Shown: positions 51,820 through 59,804 of the stretch, piece after piece
Layout of the letters: each line of letters opens with the position of its first letter
How positions within the stretch are numbered: the stretch's first letter is position 1
Assembly: GCA_003170915.1 (NCBI GenBank)
Contig: PMYB01000186.1
Span: forward strand, 1 to 61,582
Direction of reading: 5' to 3'
Source: Bryobacterales bacterium
Lineage (GTDB): Bacteria > Acidobacteriota > Terriglobia > Bryobacterales > Bryobacteraceae
DNA: 61,582 nt
The notes under the pieces: generated by a model
What the model was told of the DNA's origin: nothing
The model's database searches: none
What the model saw: the letters and a program-made list of their open reading frames with translations, nothing else
Program-made: the position numbers and the translations under genes

Positions 51820-52976
51820 TACGCAACAACGCCACCGGCCGAATGGTCACGGAAGTCAACGAGCCACTGCTCGCAGCCTTGACCTCCCTGTCCTCCCATT
51901 CCTCAAAACTCCTCTCGTCATGGCGCACACTGTTCAAGCGTTACAGACTCTGCGGCAAATACGTGGACCAGCTTTCGGGACTGTGCGTCGGGCCGCAACT
52001 TCGCGATCTGATCTTCGCGGACCCACAAGCTTACAGGGAAAAGTCCGAGCGCCAGGGCCAGGACCTGGCCCGTAGCGGAGTGCCCTCGGAGTGCGTCGCC
52101 GTCGCCGTGGCCCTCTACGTCGAAAGCTGCCTTCCATACCTGTTGTCCGGCGACTCCGGGAAAGAGGAATGGACCAGGGCTTTTGCCAGGTGGGCTTCCA
52201 TCTACCAGTTCTATCTTCTGACGGGTTACGTCCAACATGGGTCAGCCGAGCGGCAGTCGCTGGAGGAAAGAATCAGCCAGGCGGAGCGGCGGTCGCAAGA
52301 CTTTTCCGTCCAGCTTGGCGAGGCTTACGAGAAGGAGAGGCGCCACCTGGCGCAGGACCTTCACGACGAAATCGGCCACGACCTCATCGTTTTGAAGCTC
52401 TATACCGAAGTGATCGCACTCGACTTGAAAAAGAACGATATCGGCCAGCTCCGACGGAAACTGAAAGAATCGGTCGCGTTGATCAAGCACGCCCTCAAGA
52501 GTGTCCGCCACCTTACTTTCGATTTGGGGCCAGCCGTCTGGAGCGAGCAGGGCTTCGTACCAGCGGTTCGGCTCTATGCGCGCCAGTTCGCCAAGAGAAC
52601 CGGAATCAAGGTTCGGCTCGACAGCGCCCGCATGCAGGCTCACTTACCCGCGCGTTGCGAGACAGCCCTGTACAAGGTGCTTCAGGGAGCGCTTTCCAAT
52701 GTCGTCGCCCATGCCGATGCCCATAACGTCAAAATCACTCTGGCGAGCGGGCGGGAGTCCGTGGCGATCAGAATCGAAGATGACGGAAGGGGCTTCAATG
52801 TGGAACGCAAGCTGGGCGTGCCCCGCAAATCCTATGGCCTGCGAGCCATGCGCGAGCGCGTCGAGCTTTTGGGCGGCGCCATTGATTTTGCTTCCCGGCC
52901 GGCGCGCCTGCGGGCGGAGTGCCGCGGCACTACGGTCGAAGCCCATCTGCCGCTGCAAGATGCCGAGATGACATGA
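51816..52976 (+). CDS. NarX/DesK-type sensor histidine kinase (soluble)
   Basis: A 386-aa kinase without membrane helices. An uncharacterised helical N-terminal domain (about 15-145) is followed by a coiled coil. The HisKA_3 dimerisation helix has the phospho-acceptor in ERRHLAQDLHDEIGHDL near residue 188. A compact HATPase domain has LQGALSNVVAHADAHNVKI near 290, IEDDGRGFN near 322 and YGLRAMRERVELLGG near 345. It belongs with the LuxR-type response regulator whose ATG overlaps its stop. The GTG start overlaps the DUF4091 stop, coupling the three genes. Its input signal must be cytoplasmic. Confidence 0.9.
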   Translation: MIRNNATGRMVTEVNEPLLAALTSLSSHSSKLLSSWRTLFKRYRLCGKYVDQLSGLCVGPQLRDLIFADPQAYREKSERQGQDLARSGVPSECVAVAVALYVESCLPYLLSGDSGKEEWTRAFARWASIYQFYLLTGYVQHGSAERQSLEERISQAERRSQDFSVQLGEAYEKERRHLAQDLHDEIGHDLIVLKLYTEVIALDLKKNDIGQLRRKLKESVALIKHALKSVRHLTFDLGPAVWSEQGFVPAVRLYARQFAKRTGIKVRLDSARMQAHLPARCETALYKVLQGALSNVVAHADAHNVKITLASGRESVAIRIEDDGRGFNVERKLGVPRKSYGLRAMRERVELLGGAIDFASRPARLRAECRGTTVEAHLPLQDAEMT

Positions 52977-53662
52977 AGGGAAGAATCAGAGTCCTGCTCT
53001 GCGACGATCACACCTTGTTCCGCGAGGGAATCAAGGCGATCCTCAAGGACGAGTATTCGATCGAGATCGTCGGAGAAGCCGCGGACGGGCGGCAGGCGGT
53101 CGCCAAGGCCCTCGAGCTGCATCCCGATGTGGTGCTGATGGATATCGCCATGCCCGATCTGAGCGGATTCGACGCCACGCGCCGCATCCTGCAAACCAAC
53201 CCGAAGGCCAAGGTGATCGTCCTCACCATGTACGAAGAAGAAGAGGTGATCAATCGCTGTCTCGCCGCTGGCGCCGCCGGATACGTTCTCAAAGACGATC
53301 CCAGGGCGCATCTGATTCATGCCATTGACGTCGTCAACAAAGGCGGACAATACATGAGCTCGCGAGCGCTCAAGAAAGTGGTCAAACAGTATGTCAAGGG
53401 CGCCAAAAACTCGGCGGTCGGCTATGAGCGGCTGAGCGACCGCGAGCGCGAAGTCCTGAAGTTGCTTGCCGACGGCCTGGCCTTGAAAGAGATTGCAGTA
53501 CGGCTGGTGCTCAGTGTCAAGACGGTTGACGCGCACAAGACCAACTTGATGCGGAAGCTGGACCTGCATGATCGCTCGCAACTGATCAAGTACGCCATCC
53601 AGCGAAAGCTGATCCGGCTGCCATCCGTGCCGATGCCGGTCGAAACCGCGTCCCGAGGCTGA
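52973..53662 (+). CDS. NarL/FixJ-type response regulator
   Basis: A 229-aa regulator. The receiver domain (about 5-125) has the acidic pair in VLLCDDHTLF, the phospho-acceptor Asp near residue 58 in VVLMDIAMPDLSG, Thr in VIVLTMYEEEE and Lys in GYVLKDD. The LuxR helix-turn-helix (about 158-215) reads LSDREREVLKLLADGLALKE and then VKTVDAHKTNLMRKL. It is the partner of the kinase encoded just before it. Targets are unknown. The flanking polysaccharide genes are the obvious candidates (inference). Confidence 0.92.
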   Translation: MKGRIRVLLCDDHTLFREGIKAILKDEYSIEIVGEAADGRQAVAKALELHPDVVLMDIAMPDLSGFDATRRILQTNPKAKVIVLTMYEEEEVINRCLAAGAAGYVLKDDPRAHLIHAIDVVNKGGQYMSSRALKKVVKQYVKGAKNSAVGYERLSDREREVLKLLADGLALKEIAVRLVLSVKTVDAHKTNLMRKLDLHDRSQLIKYAIQRKLIRLPSVPMPVETASRG

Positions 53663-53676
53663 ACAACCAGCCGGAA

Positions 53677-54174
53677 TCAGGCCCTTTGTCGTGCCCGCCA
53701 GGGAGCTGCGGCTGGAAAGCCCAGAAATACGCGCCCGAAGGACCGGCGAGGCACCTTGAGGGCGTCGAATCGATCGGTGGATTGCTCTCGCGACTCGCCG
53801 CGTAAGACATCCTTGATCTTACTTACGAGGACCGAAGCTACGAATGGTTTCTCTATATAGTGCCAGCCGTAATTGAGAACCAGCAAAGCACCGCCCGGGT
53901 AACCGGCCATGAGCACCACACGCATTTGTGGGCGCCGCGCCTTCAGTCGTTTTGCGAGGTTGGGGCCGGACATGCCCGTCGTCCTCACATCGCCAAGCAG
54001 CAGGTCGATGGTCCCGGGAAATTCCGCTTCGAGCCGAATCGCCTGTTTTGTGCTGCTGGCCGCAATCACCGTGAACTTGGCATCTTCCAGGATCTGCTTG
54101 ACCAGCTTGAGAAGGACCGAGTGATCTTCAACGAGAAGAATGGTTTCGAGAGTTCCGTCGAGGGGTAGAGCCAT
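53677..54174 (-). CDS. Single-domain response regulator receiver protein
   Basis: A 165-aa protein with one receiver domain (about 10-125). The acidic site is in TILLVEDHSVLL, the phospho-acceptor Asp in DLLLGDVRTTGMSG near 62, the Thr/Ser position is replaced by Ala in VVLMAGYPGG, and Lys is in HYIEKPFVAS near 109. About 40 residues of basic tail follow without a domain. It is convergent with the two-component pair and has no output domain, so it probably works by protein contact. Confidence 0.85.
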   Translation of the reverse strand: MALPLDGTLETILLVEDHSVLLKLVKQILEDAKFTVIAASSTKQAIRLEAEFPGTIDLLLGDVRTTGMSGPNLAKRLKARRPQMRVVLMAGYPGGALLVLNYGWHYIEKPFVASVLVSKIKDVLRGESREQSTDRFDALKVPRRSFGRVFLGFPAAAPWRARQRA

Positions 54175-54309
54175 AAAACTTATCCGTAACAGCTATTTTT
54201 AGTGTATCCGGAGATCCCCTCCATGCCTGTACCGAATTGCTCACTGCCACCAAACAACAACCCGCGGACAGTCCGAAAACCGCATGGCAGGCTATAGACC
54301 GGCAGGAAC

Positions 54310-56079
54310 CTAAAAAACGCTAAAAACCCCTTGCCGACGCACGCGGCTCGGTAACGCGGCCACCGGAGACGCTGCCGTCGTCGGAGGGATGGACACATCG
54401 AAGGCGTCGACCCAGACCCACGTTCCCCCAGAGTTCGCGTTGCGTGTCCCGGCGGCCACAACCGTCAGGTTATGGCTGGCATTGCTGAGACCGCTTAACG
54501 AATAGACCACGGCCTGAGCGTGCGTGTCGGCCGAGTACGTGTCGATGGTTCCCTGCAACGCGCCATCCACATAGACCTGCGCGATGCCCGACCATGGATC
54601 GCGGAAACCGATCCACTGGACGCCCGTTCCGGTGAAGGTGAACCTGGCCTGGCTGCCCTGGTCCATCGCCAGAACGGCGGAACCACCGCTGTTGAACGCT
54701 CCGCTATTCGGGTACCACGTCCCCGTGAGTTGGACCGCCGGATTGTTTTGCTCGTAGCGAACCACCGTGGTTGTGGTTGTGGGAGCAGGCGTGGGAGTAG
54801 CAGCCGGTGGAGGCGCCGGAAGTGGCGCCGAAGTCGATGGGCCGCCCACTACGATCAGGTAGACGTCGCTGTATTCACCCGCATATCCGTCGAGCGTCTG
54901 CAAATCGTAGTCGCTGCCGTAGACCACTCGGCTGCCGTCCCGGCTAGTGGACATCTTCGGCTGCCAATTGTAGGTGTTGGCTTGGAACGGGCGGCTGCGG
55001 TGATGGGCCAACCGAAGCACCTGCGAACCGTCGAGCTTGATTTGCAGCAACTCGTTGGTATATGCCACCCATCCACTCGGTGGGGTGGGATTGCTTGGGG
55101 CATAGGTTTCCACATAAACAATGCCGCTGTTGTCCGGGGCCGAGATGTGCACCGCCAGGCTCCAATCGAACGACGCCAGGCAGGTTTGGTGTCCGTCGGC
55201 CAGCCGGATCTTCACGATGCCGTTGTTGCAGATCGGCTGCGGGTCGTTGGAATTGGTCCACACCAGAACTTCATCGCCATTGGTGTCCAAAGTGACATCC
55301 TTGTGGCCATCGGCGCGCCCAACCTGCCTCAAGAAGTTCATGTTGGCATCAAACAACTCCTGGCCGGTGTAGCGAACGGTGCCGCTCGCGGTCCACGAAA
55401 CGATCACGTTGTTGTTGGGCGTGATATAGATGCTATCGAGAGCGGTTCCTCCCGTATCGAATACCGAAGATTTCGTGTCCGTGCTAATCCGATACACGAA
55501 GACGTACCGGCCGTCCCCGGCGAAAACAAAATGGTCTCCATCGAAAGAGATATCGGATTCGCCCATGCCGCTGATGGCGGAGTATTCGCCGAACGTGTGT
55601 ACGATATTTGTGGCGCCGCTGGAGATGTCGTAGGTCTTGAACTGGTTGCCGTGAATGTAGTAAATCGTTCGATTATCGTTCCTCGACCACCTCGGTTCGC
55701 TGGACGAGCTGATCTCGAGCGGAAGATCCCGAAGATAAGCGCCGGTTCCATCGTAGAGTCCGAAGTAGCTCTGGTGCACCAGAAGAATCCTGGAATTGTC
55801 GCTGTTGAACGGGCTCATGGTCGAATACTCGTCCGTGATCCACGTCAGGCTGCCGCCGCCGTCGGCGTTGGGCGTGCCCAGGGCATTCGATATCCGCTTG
55901 ACCGTCGAGCCGAAAACCGGATCGACATAGGTATCGCCTACCGCGGGCGGCTGGAAAGTGCTGTAGTCGGCCGGAAGCTCCACGCCTCCAGCGGTCAACT
56001 GCGCAAAAGCCGGCGCCATCGAGCCTGTCAACAGCAATGTCCCTGAAAGCAGGACGGTTCGAACAATTTGGTTTTTCAA
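54310..56079 (-). CDS. Secreted beta-propeller protein with a C-terminal carbohydrate-binding-like module
   Basis: I choose the TTG at 56079, which has AGGAG 8 bases ahead and gives a clean signal peptide (IVRTVLLSGTLLLTGSMAPA); an ATG at 56106 is the alternative. About residues 30-420 form a WD40/TolB-like propeller (SNALGTPNADGGGSLTWITD, SDNSRILLVHQSYFGLYDG, TFGEYSAISGMGESDISFDG, SRDGSRVVYGSDYDLQTLDG). A Pro/Thr linker (about 428-455) leads to one module with VQLTGTWYPN, SGGSAVLAM, GVQWIGFRDPWSG, VYVDG and WVWVDAFDV, the same type as in the proteins at 20922 and 56838. The propeller suggests a lyase-like or binding role. No catalytic residues can be named. Confidence 0.82.
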   Translation of the reverse strand: MKNQIVRTVLLSGTLLLTGSMAPAFAQLTAGGVELPADYSTFQPPAVGDTYVDPVFGSTVKRISNALGTPNADGGGSLTWITDEYSTMSPFNSDNSRILLVHQSYFGLYDGTGAYLRDLPLEISSSSEPRWSRNDNRTIYYIHGNQFKTYDISSGATNIVHTFGEYSAISGMGESDISFDGDHFVFAGDGRYVFVYRISTDTKSSVFDTGGTALDSIYITPNNNVIVSWTASGTVRYTGQELFDANMNFLRQVGRADGHKDVTLDTNGDEVLVWTNSNDPQPICNNGIVKIRLADGHQTCLASFDWSLAVHISAPDNSGIVYVETYAPSNPTPPSGWVAYTNELLQIKLDGSQVLRLAHHRSRPFQANTYNWQPKMSTSRDGSRVVYGSDYDLQTLDGYAGEYSDVYLIVVGGPSTSAPLPAPPPAATPTPAPTTTTTVVRYEQNNPAVQLTGTWYPNSGAFNSGGSAVLAMDQGSQARFTFTGTGVQWIGFRDPWSGIAQVYVDGALQGTIDTYSADTHAQAVVYSLSGLSNASHNLTVVAAGTRNANSGGTWVWVDAFDVSIPPTTAASPVAALPSRVRRQGVFSVF

Positions 56080-56150
56080 CGAGGTTCTCCTGTTGCCTTG
56101 AAACATGGTCTTTTGGGAAGCGAAAACCGAACTAAATTACGTAGTGCTCT

Positions 56151-56618
56151 CTAATCCCCGGCGTCAGCCAGCCTGGGACGGTCCGATAGGGTGCGAACCG
56201 TTCGTAAGAGTTGGCTGCCCAGCTTCTCGTCTTGCAGGCAGGCGTCCGCGCCGCACTTGCGGGCCACCCGCGCGAAATCTTCGACCGGACAGATCAGGAT
56301 CAGCTTGGATAAGGGGCTGGACTGCTTAATGGAAGCGACCGCCCGGGGAATCCCGATGCTCACTGGTTTCACATTCGCCACGATCAGTTCGGGAAGCAGC
56401 CGCCCGGCCTGCCGCTCCAGGCTCCCCAAACCGCTTACAGTGCCTACCACTTCGCACTCGGGCCGGCCGCGAAAGAGATGCTCGATGATGCGTGATAACG
56501 ACGGGGAACCGATTACCAGGATCGTGGTTGTGCGCAATTTGTCCTTGCCTGCGCAAGGTTTCTCCTCGGAGGAGCCGCTGCTGAGAGGGCAACTCCTCTT
56601 CTTGTAAGTTAAGGGCAA
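56151..56618 (-). CDS. Receiver-like protein lacking the phosphoacceptor Asp
   Basis: A 155-aa protein with a receiver-type alternation of strands and helices between about 30 and 145: TTTILVIGSPSLSRIIEHLF, LPELIVANVKPVSIG, KLILICPVEDFARVARKCG and ADACLQDEKLGSQLLRTVRT. The strand-1 acidic pair is missing (VIGSP). The phosphoacceptor position is Asn (VANVK) and the conserved Lys is Gln (CLQDE). It is thus a pseudo-receiver, unlikely to be phosphorylated. The first 25 residues are Cys/Ser/Lys-rich. It lies upstream of the propeller gene on the same strand. Confidence 0.6.
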   Translation of the reverse strand: MPLTYKKRSCPLSSGSSEEKPCAGKDKLRTTTILVIGSPSLSRIIEHLFRGRPECEVVGTVSGLGSLERQAGRLLPELIVANVKPVSIGIPRAVASIKQSSPLSKLILICPVEDFARVARKCGADACLQDEKLGSQLLRTVRTLSDRPRLADAGD

Positions 56619-56644
56619 TAGGGTTGTAGCTCAATTAGGCGGGT

Positions 56645-56675
56645 ACCCTAAGGTCAATCCATTCGCACCCTAAGG
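56645..56675 (+). promoter_or_regulatory. Direct repeats ACCCTAAGG, 22 bp apart
   Basis: Two identical 9-mers at 56645-56653 and 56667-56675 start 22 bp apart, close to two helical turns. They lie between the divergent pseudo-receiver gene and the third module protein, where an operator is expected. The regulator is unknown, and chance cannot be excluded for so short a repeat. Confidence 0.35.
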
Positions 56676-56837
56676 AGCAGAGGGGCCGTGCGGCCTTTCC
56701 CGCCGCTGGAAGGCTATCGCATTCGTAGTGAGCGATTGTGAACAGCTAAATATGTGCTCTGCGACCACACTTAGGCTCAGAGCCAGAACGCTGCCCTTTA
56801 ATTCGGGTAGGCCTGACTATTTCGCGGGAGTACCATC

Positions 56838-57713
56838 ATGACGAGCCGTACTCTGCGTAACTATCTTCTTCTGCCTGTTGCGATTCCAGCGTGTGCCTGG
56901 CTCAGCCAGGCCCAAACGGGCACTATCATTCAAATCTTGCAAACCGATCCGAGCATCGTCTACACCGGTACGTGGTACCCCAACTACGAATCCCCGAACA
57001 TCGGCGGCAGCGCTACCTTGACGAACGACAAAGGGGCAACTGCGGCCCTGTCCTTCACAGGAACGGGGATTACCTGAATTGGCTTGCTGGACCCGTACTC
57101 CGGGATCGCGCAGGTCTATCTCGACGGCACCCCGAACACGGTTGACACCTATGGCCCAACCACACTGTACCAGCAGCCTCTGTTTAGTGTGCATGGTCTG
57201 GCTCCAGGCACGCACACTCTCTCCATTCAAGTCCTGCACCAGAGGGACGGGGAGACGAACGGCTCCTGGATCTGGATCAACGCTTTCAATATTGAAAACG
57301 GCTCCGGTATCGTGGGCGGAGTGAGCGCGCCGGCGGGACGCATCGAACAGAACAATCCCGCGATCATCTACACCGGGAACTGGTATCTCAACACCAACCC
57401 GATCATGAGCGGCGGCACGGCGGCGTTGGCGATGGACCCGAACTCCAGCGCGACCGTCACCTTCAACGGGACGGCAATCGCCTGGATCGGATATCAAGAC
57501 CAGTGGTCGGGGATCGCGAACGTCTGCCTGGATGGCACGCTGCAATCGCCGCCGGTGGATACCTATGCGGCTTCGCAACGGGCGCAGTCGTCCGTCTATT
57601 CGATCGGCGGCTTAAGTCCCGGTGAGCACACCTTGATGATGGTGGTGACGGGCACGCACGATGCGGCCTCGGCCGGCTCCTGGATTTGGGTGGATGCGTT
57701 CAATATCAAGTGA
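56838..57713 (+). pseudogene. Secreted two-module protein interrupted by one in-frame TGA
   Basis: The gene is a paralogue of the protein at 20922: a signal peptide (LRNYLLLPVAIPACAWLSQA), then two modules ending WIWINAFNIE and WIWVDAFNIK. At 57075-57077 a TGA replaces the TGG of the conserved GxxWIG motif (the copy at 20922 reads VTWIGVLDPYSG). The same frame then continues intact for 211 codons to the TGA at 57713, with no other lesion. This is either a recent nonsense mutation, a sequencing error or read-through. A ribosome-binding site (GGGAG) precedes the ATG. Confidence 0.75.
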
Positions 57714-57823
57714 AGCGCCAGCCAGGCCGTACTGCCAAGCCCAGCCGAAGTGAGCCCAGGCGCCGGCGACGGAACCTCCCAGACCTTTGCGTTCACGTTC
57801 TCCGGCCTCGACCGCCACGGCGG

Positions 57824-57886
57824 GTGAGCAATCCGGTACAGCGGGTTGCTTGAAGTCGTGCCACCATAATTGCGGGCCATGGGCGC
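57824..57886 (-). repeat. Dispersed 62-bp repeat, copy B
   Basis: Partner of 46629-46690. It shares the GTGAGCAATCCGGTACA block and the GAAGTCGTG/CATAA blocks. It lies within the 219-bp gap upstream of the NHL-repeat gene. On the minus strand it reads MARNYGGTTSSNPLYRIAH. Confidence 0.6.
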
Positions 57887-57932
57887 AAAGGTCATCTTAC
57901 GTCCCGTTGCGCGAGCCGCCAAAGGTAAAGAT

Positions 57933-59804
57933 ATGAAAACGCGTGATCGAAACATCTGGAAAGCTACCCAACTAATGTGTAGTACCGTACAAAGAAGGAT
58001 CTGTCTTGTCGCCCTTTCGGCCGTGTGCTTGTTATTGAGCGCGTGGCCGGCGCAATCACAGGGGATCGTCACGACGTTTGCGGGCAATGGGAACATGACG
58101 TTCTCCGGCGATGGCGGCCCAGCCACAGCCGCCTCTTTGAACCTTCCAAGGGGATTGGCCATCAACTCAGCCGGTGGTGTCTATATCTCCGACACGGGCA
58201 ATTCGCGAGTCCGGCTGGTCAGCCCCGCTGGGATCATCTCAACCGTCGCTGGGAACGGAAGCTATGGTGCAACCGGCGATGGAGGCCAGGCGACAAACGC
58301 GTCGTTCAGCGATGTCACCGATATAGCGCTGGACGCAGCGGGTAACCTGTACATTGCCGACGCTAGCAACCATCGCATCCGGAAAGTGACGCCCGGCGGA
58401 ATCGTCACTACCGTTGCAGGCACGGGCGTACAGGGTTCTTCGGGCGATGGGGGACTGGCGATTGATGCCACTCTGAATCGACCAATCTCTGTAGCCCTGG
58501 ATGCCGCCGGCAACTTGTATATCTGCGACAGTTCCAATCATAACGTCCGGCGAGTCAGTCTCGCCTCCGGAATGATCGCGCCATACGCCGGTAACGGTAC
58601 GGCGGCCTTTTCCGGCGACGGAGGCCTGGCCACCGCAGCTTCGTTGAACTTTCCGTTGGGAGTGGCGACGGACAAATACGGCTATCTGTATATTGCCGAT
58701 TCGGGCAATAACTCGATCCGCAGAGTCAGCCCCGGCGGAATGATCGTTACCGTGGCCGGCACTGGCAATCTTGCGGGCTTTGCGGGAGATGGCGCCGCTG
58801 CCAACGGCGCGTTACTGAATATTCCCTCGGATGTAGCCGTCGATGGCTCCGGCAACTTGTTTATCGCCGATTCCGGGAACAATCGGGTTCGTAAAGTCGA
58901 CGGCCCTTCCGGAATCATCGGCACCATAGCCGGTGGTGACAACGACGGATTCTCCGGTGACGCCGGTCCCGCCGTCAATTCCTTGCTCAGCTTTCCGTGG
59001 AAACTCGCGACCGATCCCGCTGGCGCTGTTTACATCGCCGACCGCGTGAACAACCGGATTCGAAAGATCTCCGCGGGAACCTACGTCGCCACCCTGGCCG
59101 GCGCGCCTGTGACCAGCGTCTCGGCCGCCAGTAACGCCCTCAACGCATCGCTGGCGCCGAGCCTCATTGCGAGCGCCTACGGCAAGGGCTTGGCCGACTC
59201 CACCGTGAACGCGCCGCTGCCCCTCCCGGCCACCGTCGCCAACGTCGGCGTGATCGTGAAAGACGCTGCTGGAAATACCCGCGAGGCGCAGTTGTATTTC
59301 ATCTCGGCGAATCAGATCAACTACGTCGTCCCCGACCAGACTTCCGTCGGGACGGCCACGGTCACCATGACCAAGAACGGCCAGACGGTCGGTTCCGGCA
59401 CCATCCAGGTGGCCGCCATTGCGCCCGGCATCTTTGCGGCCAACGGCAACGGCCAGGGCGCCGCATCCGCCGAAGCCGTAAAGTACCCCGCACAGACCTG
59501 GCAGTTCACTGGCACCTGCCCGGCGGTGGGAAGTTGCGTTACCGTGCCCTTCGATGTGGGCACGGCCGCCACCCCCGTTTACCTGGAACTGTACGGCACG
59601 GGCATTCGCGGCACCAAGTCCAGCGTCACGGCGACGATTGGCGGGACCGCGGCGGCCGCCACCTGGGGCGTGCAGTCGCAGTATCCCGGCATGGATCAGG
59701 TGAACCTCCTCGTCCCCACCTCCCTGGCCGGACGCGGCGAAGTGGACGTCGTGCTCACCGTGGACGGCGTGGCGGCGAACACCGTCAGGGTCAACATCAA
59801 GTAG
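57933..59804 (+). CDS. Secreted NHL-repeat protein with Solibacter-type C-terminal domain (TIGR03437)
   Basis: From the ATG at 57933 the protein has 623 residues. A signal peptide follows a basic start (RRICLVALSAVCLLLSAWPA). Six NHL-type blades run from about 45 to 385, each with an ADSGNNxIRxV-like turn and an IxTVAGxG strand (YISDTGNSRVRLV, YIADASNHRIRKV, FIADSGNNRVRKV). The last 230 residues have the TIGR03437 pattern: YGKGLADST, AQLYFISANQINYVVPDQTS, IAPGIFAANGNGQG, VYLELYGTGIRG and MDQVNLLVPTSLAGRGEVDV. That domain is largely confined to Solibacter and relatives and is thought to mark extracellular proteins. Function is otherwise unknown. An earlier in-frame codon at 57870 is possible but would add 21 residues before the signal. 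Confidence 0.9.
   Translation: MKTRDRNIWKATQLMCSTVQRRICLVALSAVCLLLSAWPAQSQGIVTTFAGNGNMTFSGDGGPATAASLNLPRGLAINSAGGVYISDTGNSRVRLVSPAGIISTVAGNGSYGATGDGGQATNASFSDVTDIALDAAGNLYIADASNHRIRKVTPGGIVTTVAGTGVQGSSGDGGLAIDATLNRPISVALDAAGNLYICDSSNHNVRRVSLASGMIAPYAGNGTAAFSGDGGLATAASLNFPLGVATDKYGYLYIADSGNNSIRRVSPGGMIVTVAGTGNLAGFAGDGAAANGALLNIPSDVAVDGSGNLFIADSGNNRVRKVDGPSGIIGTIAGGDNDGFSGDAGPAVNSLLSFPWKLATDPAGAVYIADRVNNRIRKISAGTYVATLAGAPVTSVSAASNALNASLAPSLIASAYGKGLADSTVNAPLPLPATVANVGVIVKDAAGNTREAQLYFISANQINYVVPDQTSVGTATVTMTKNGQTVGSGTIQVAAIAPGIFAANGNGQGAASAEAVKYPAQTWQFTGTCPAVGSCVTVPFDVGTAATPVYLELYGTGIRGTKSSVTATIGGTAAAATWGVQSQYPGMDQVNLLVPTSLAGRGEVDVVLTVDGVAANTVRVNIK

Noticed and set aside
56622-56648. GTTGTAGCTCAATTAGGCGGGT, like the D-arm of a tRNA
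   Set aside because: No anticodon arm, T-arm (GGTTCGA) or acceptor stem follows within tRNA distance.
56743-56780. GCTCTG-N16-CAGAGC inverted repeat upstream of the third module gene
   Set aside because: Six pairs with a long loop are expected by chance in such DNA, and no T-run follows to make a terminator.
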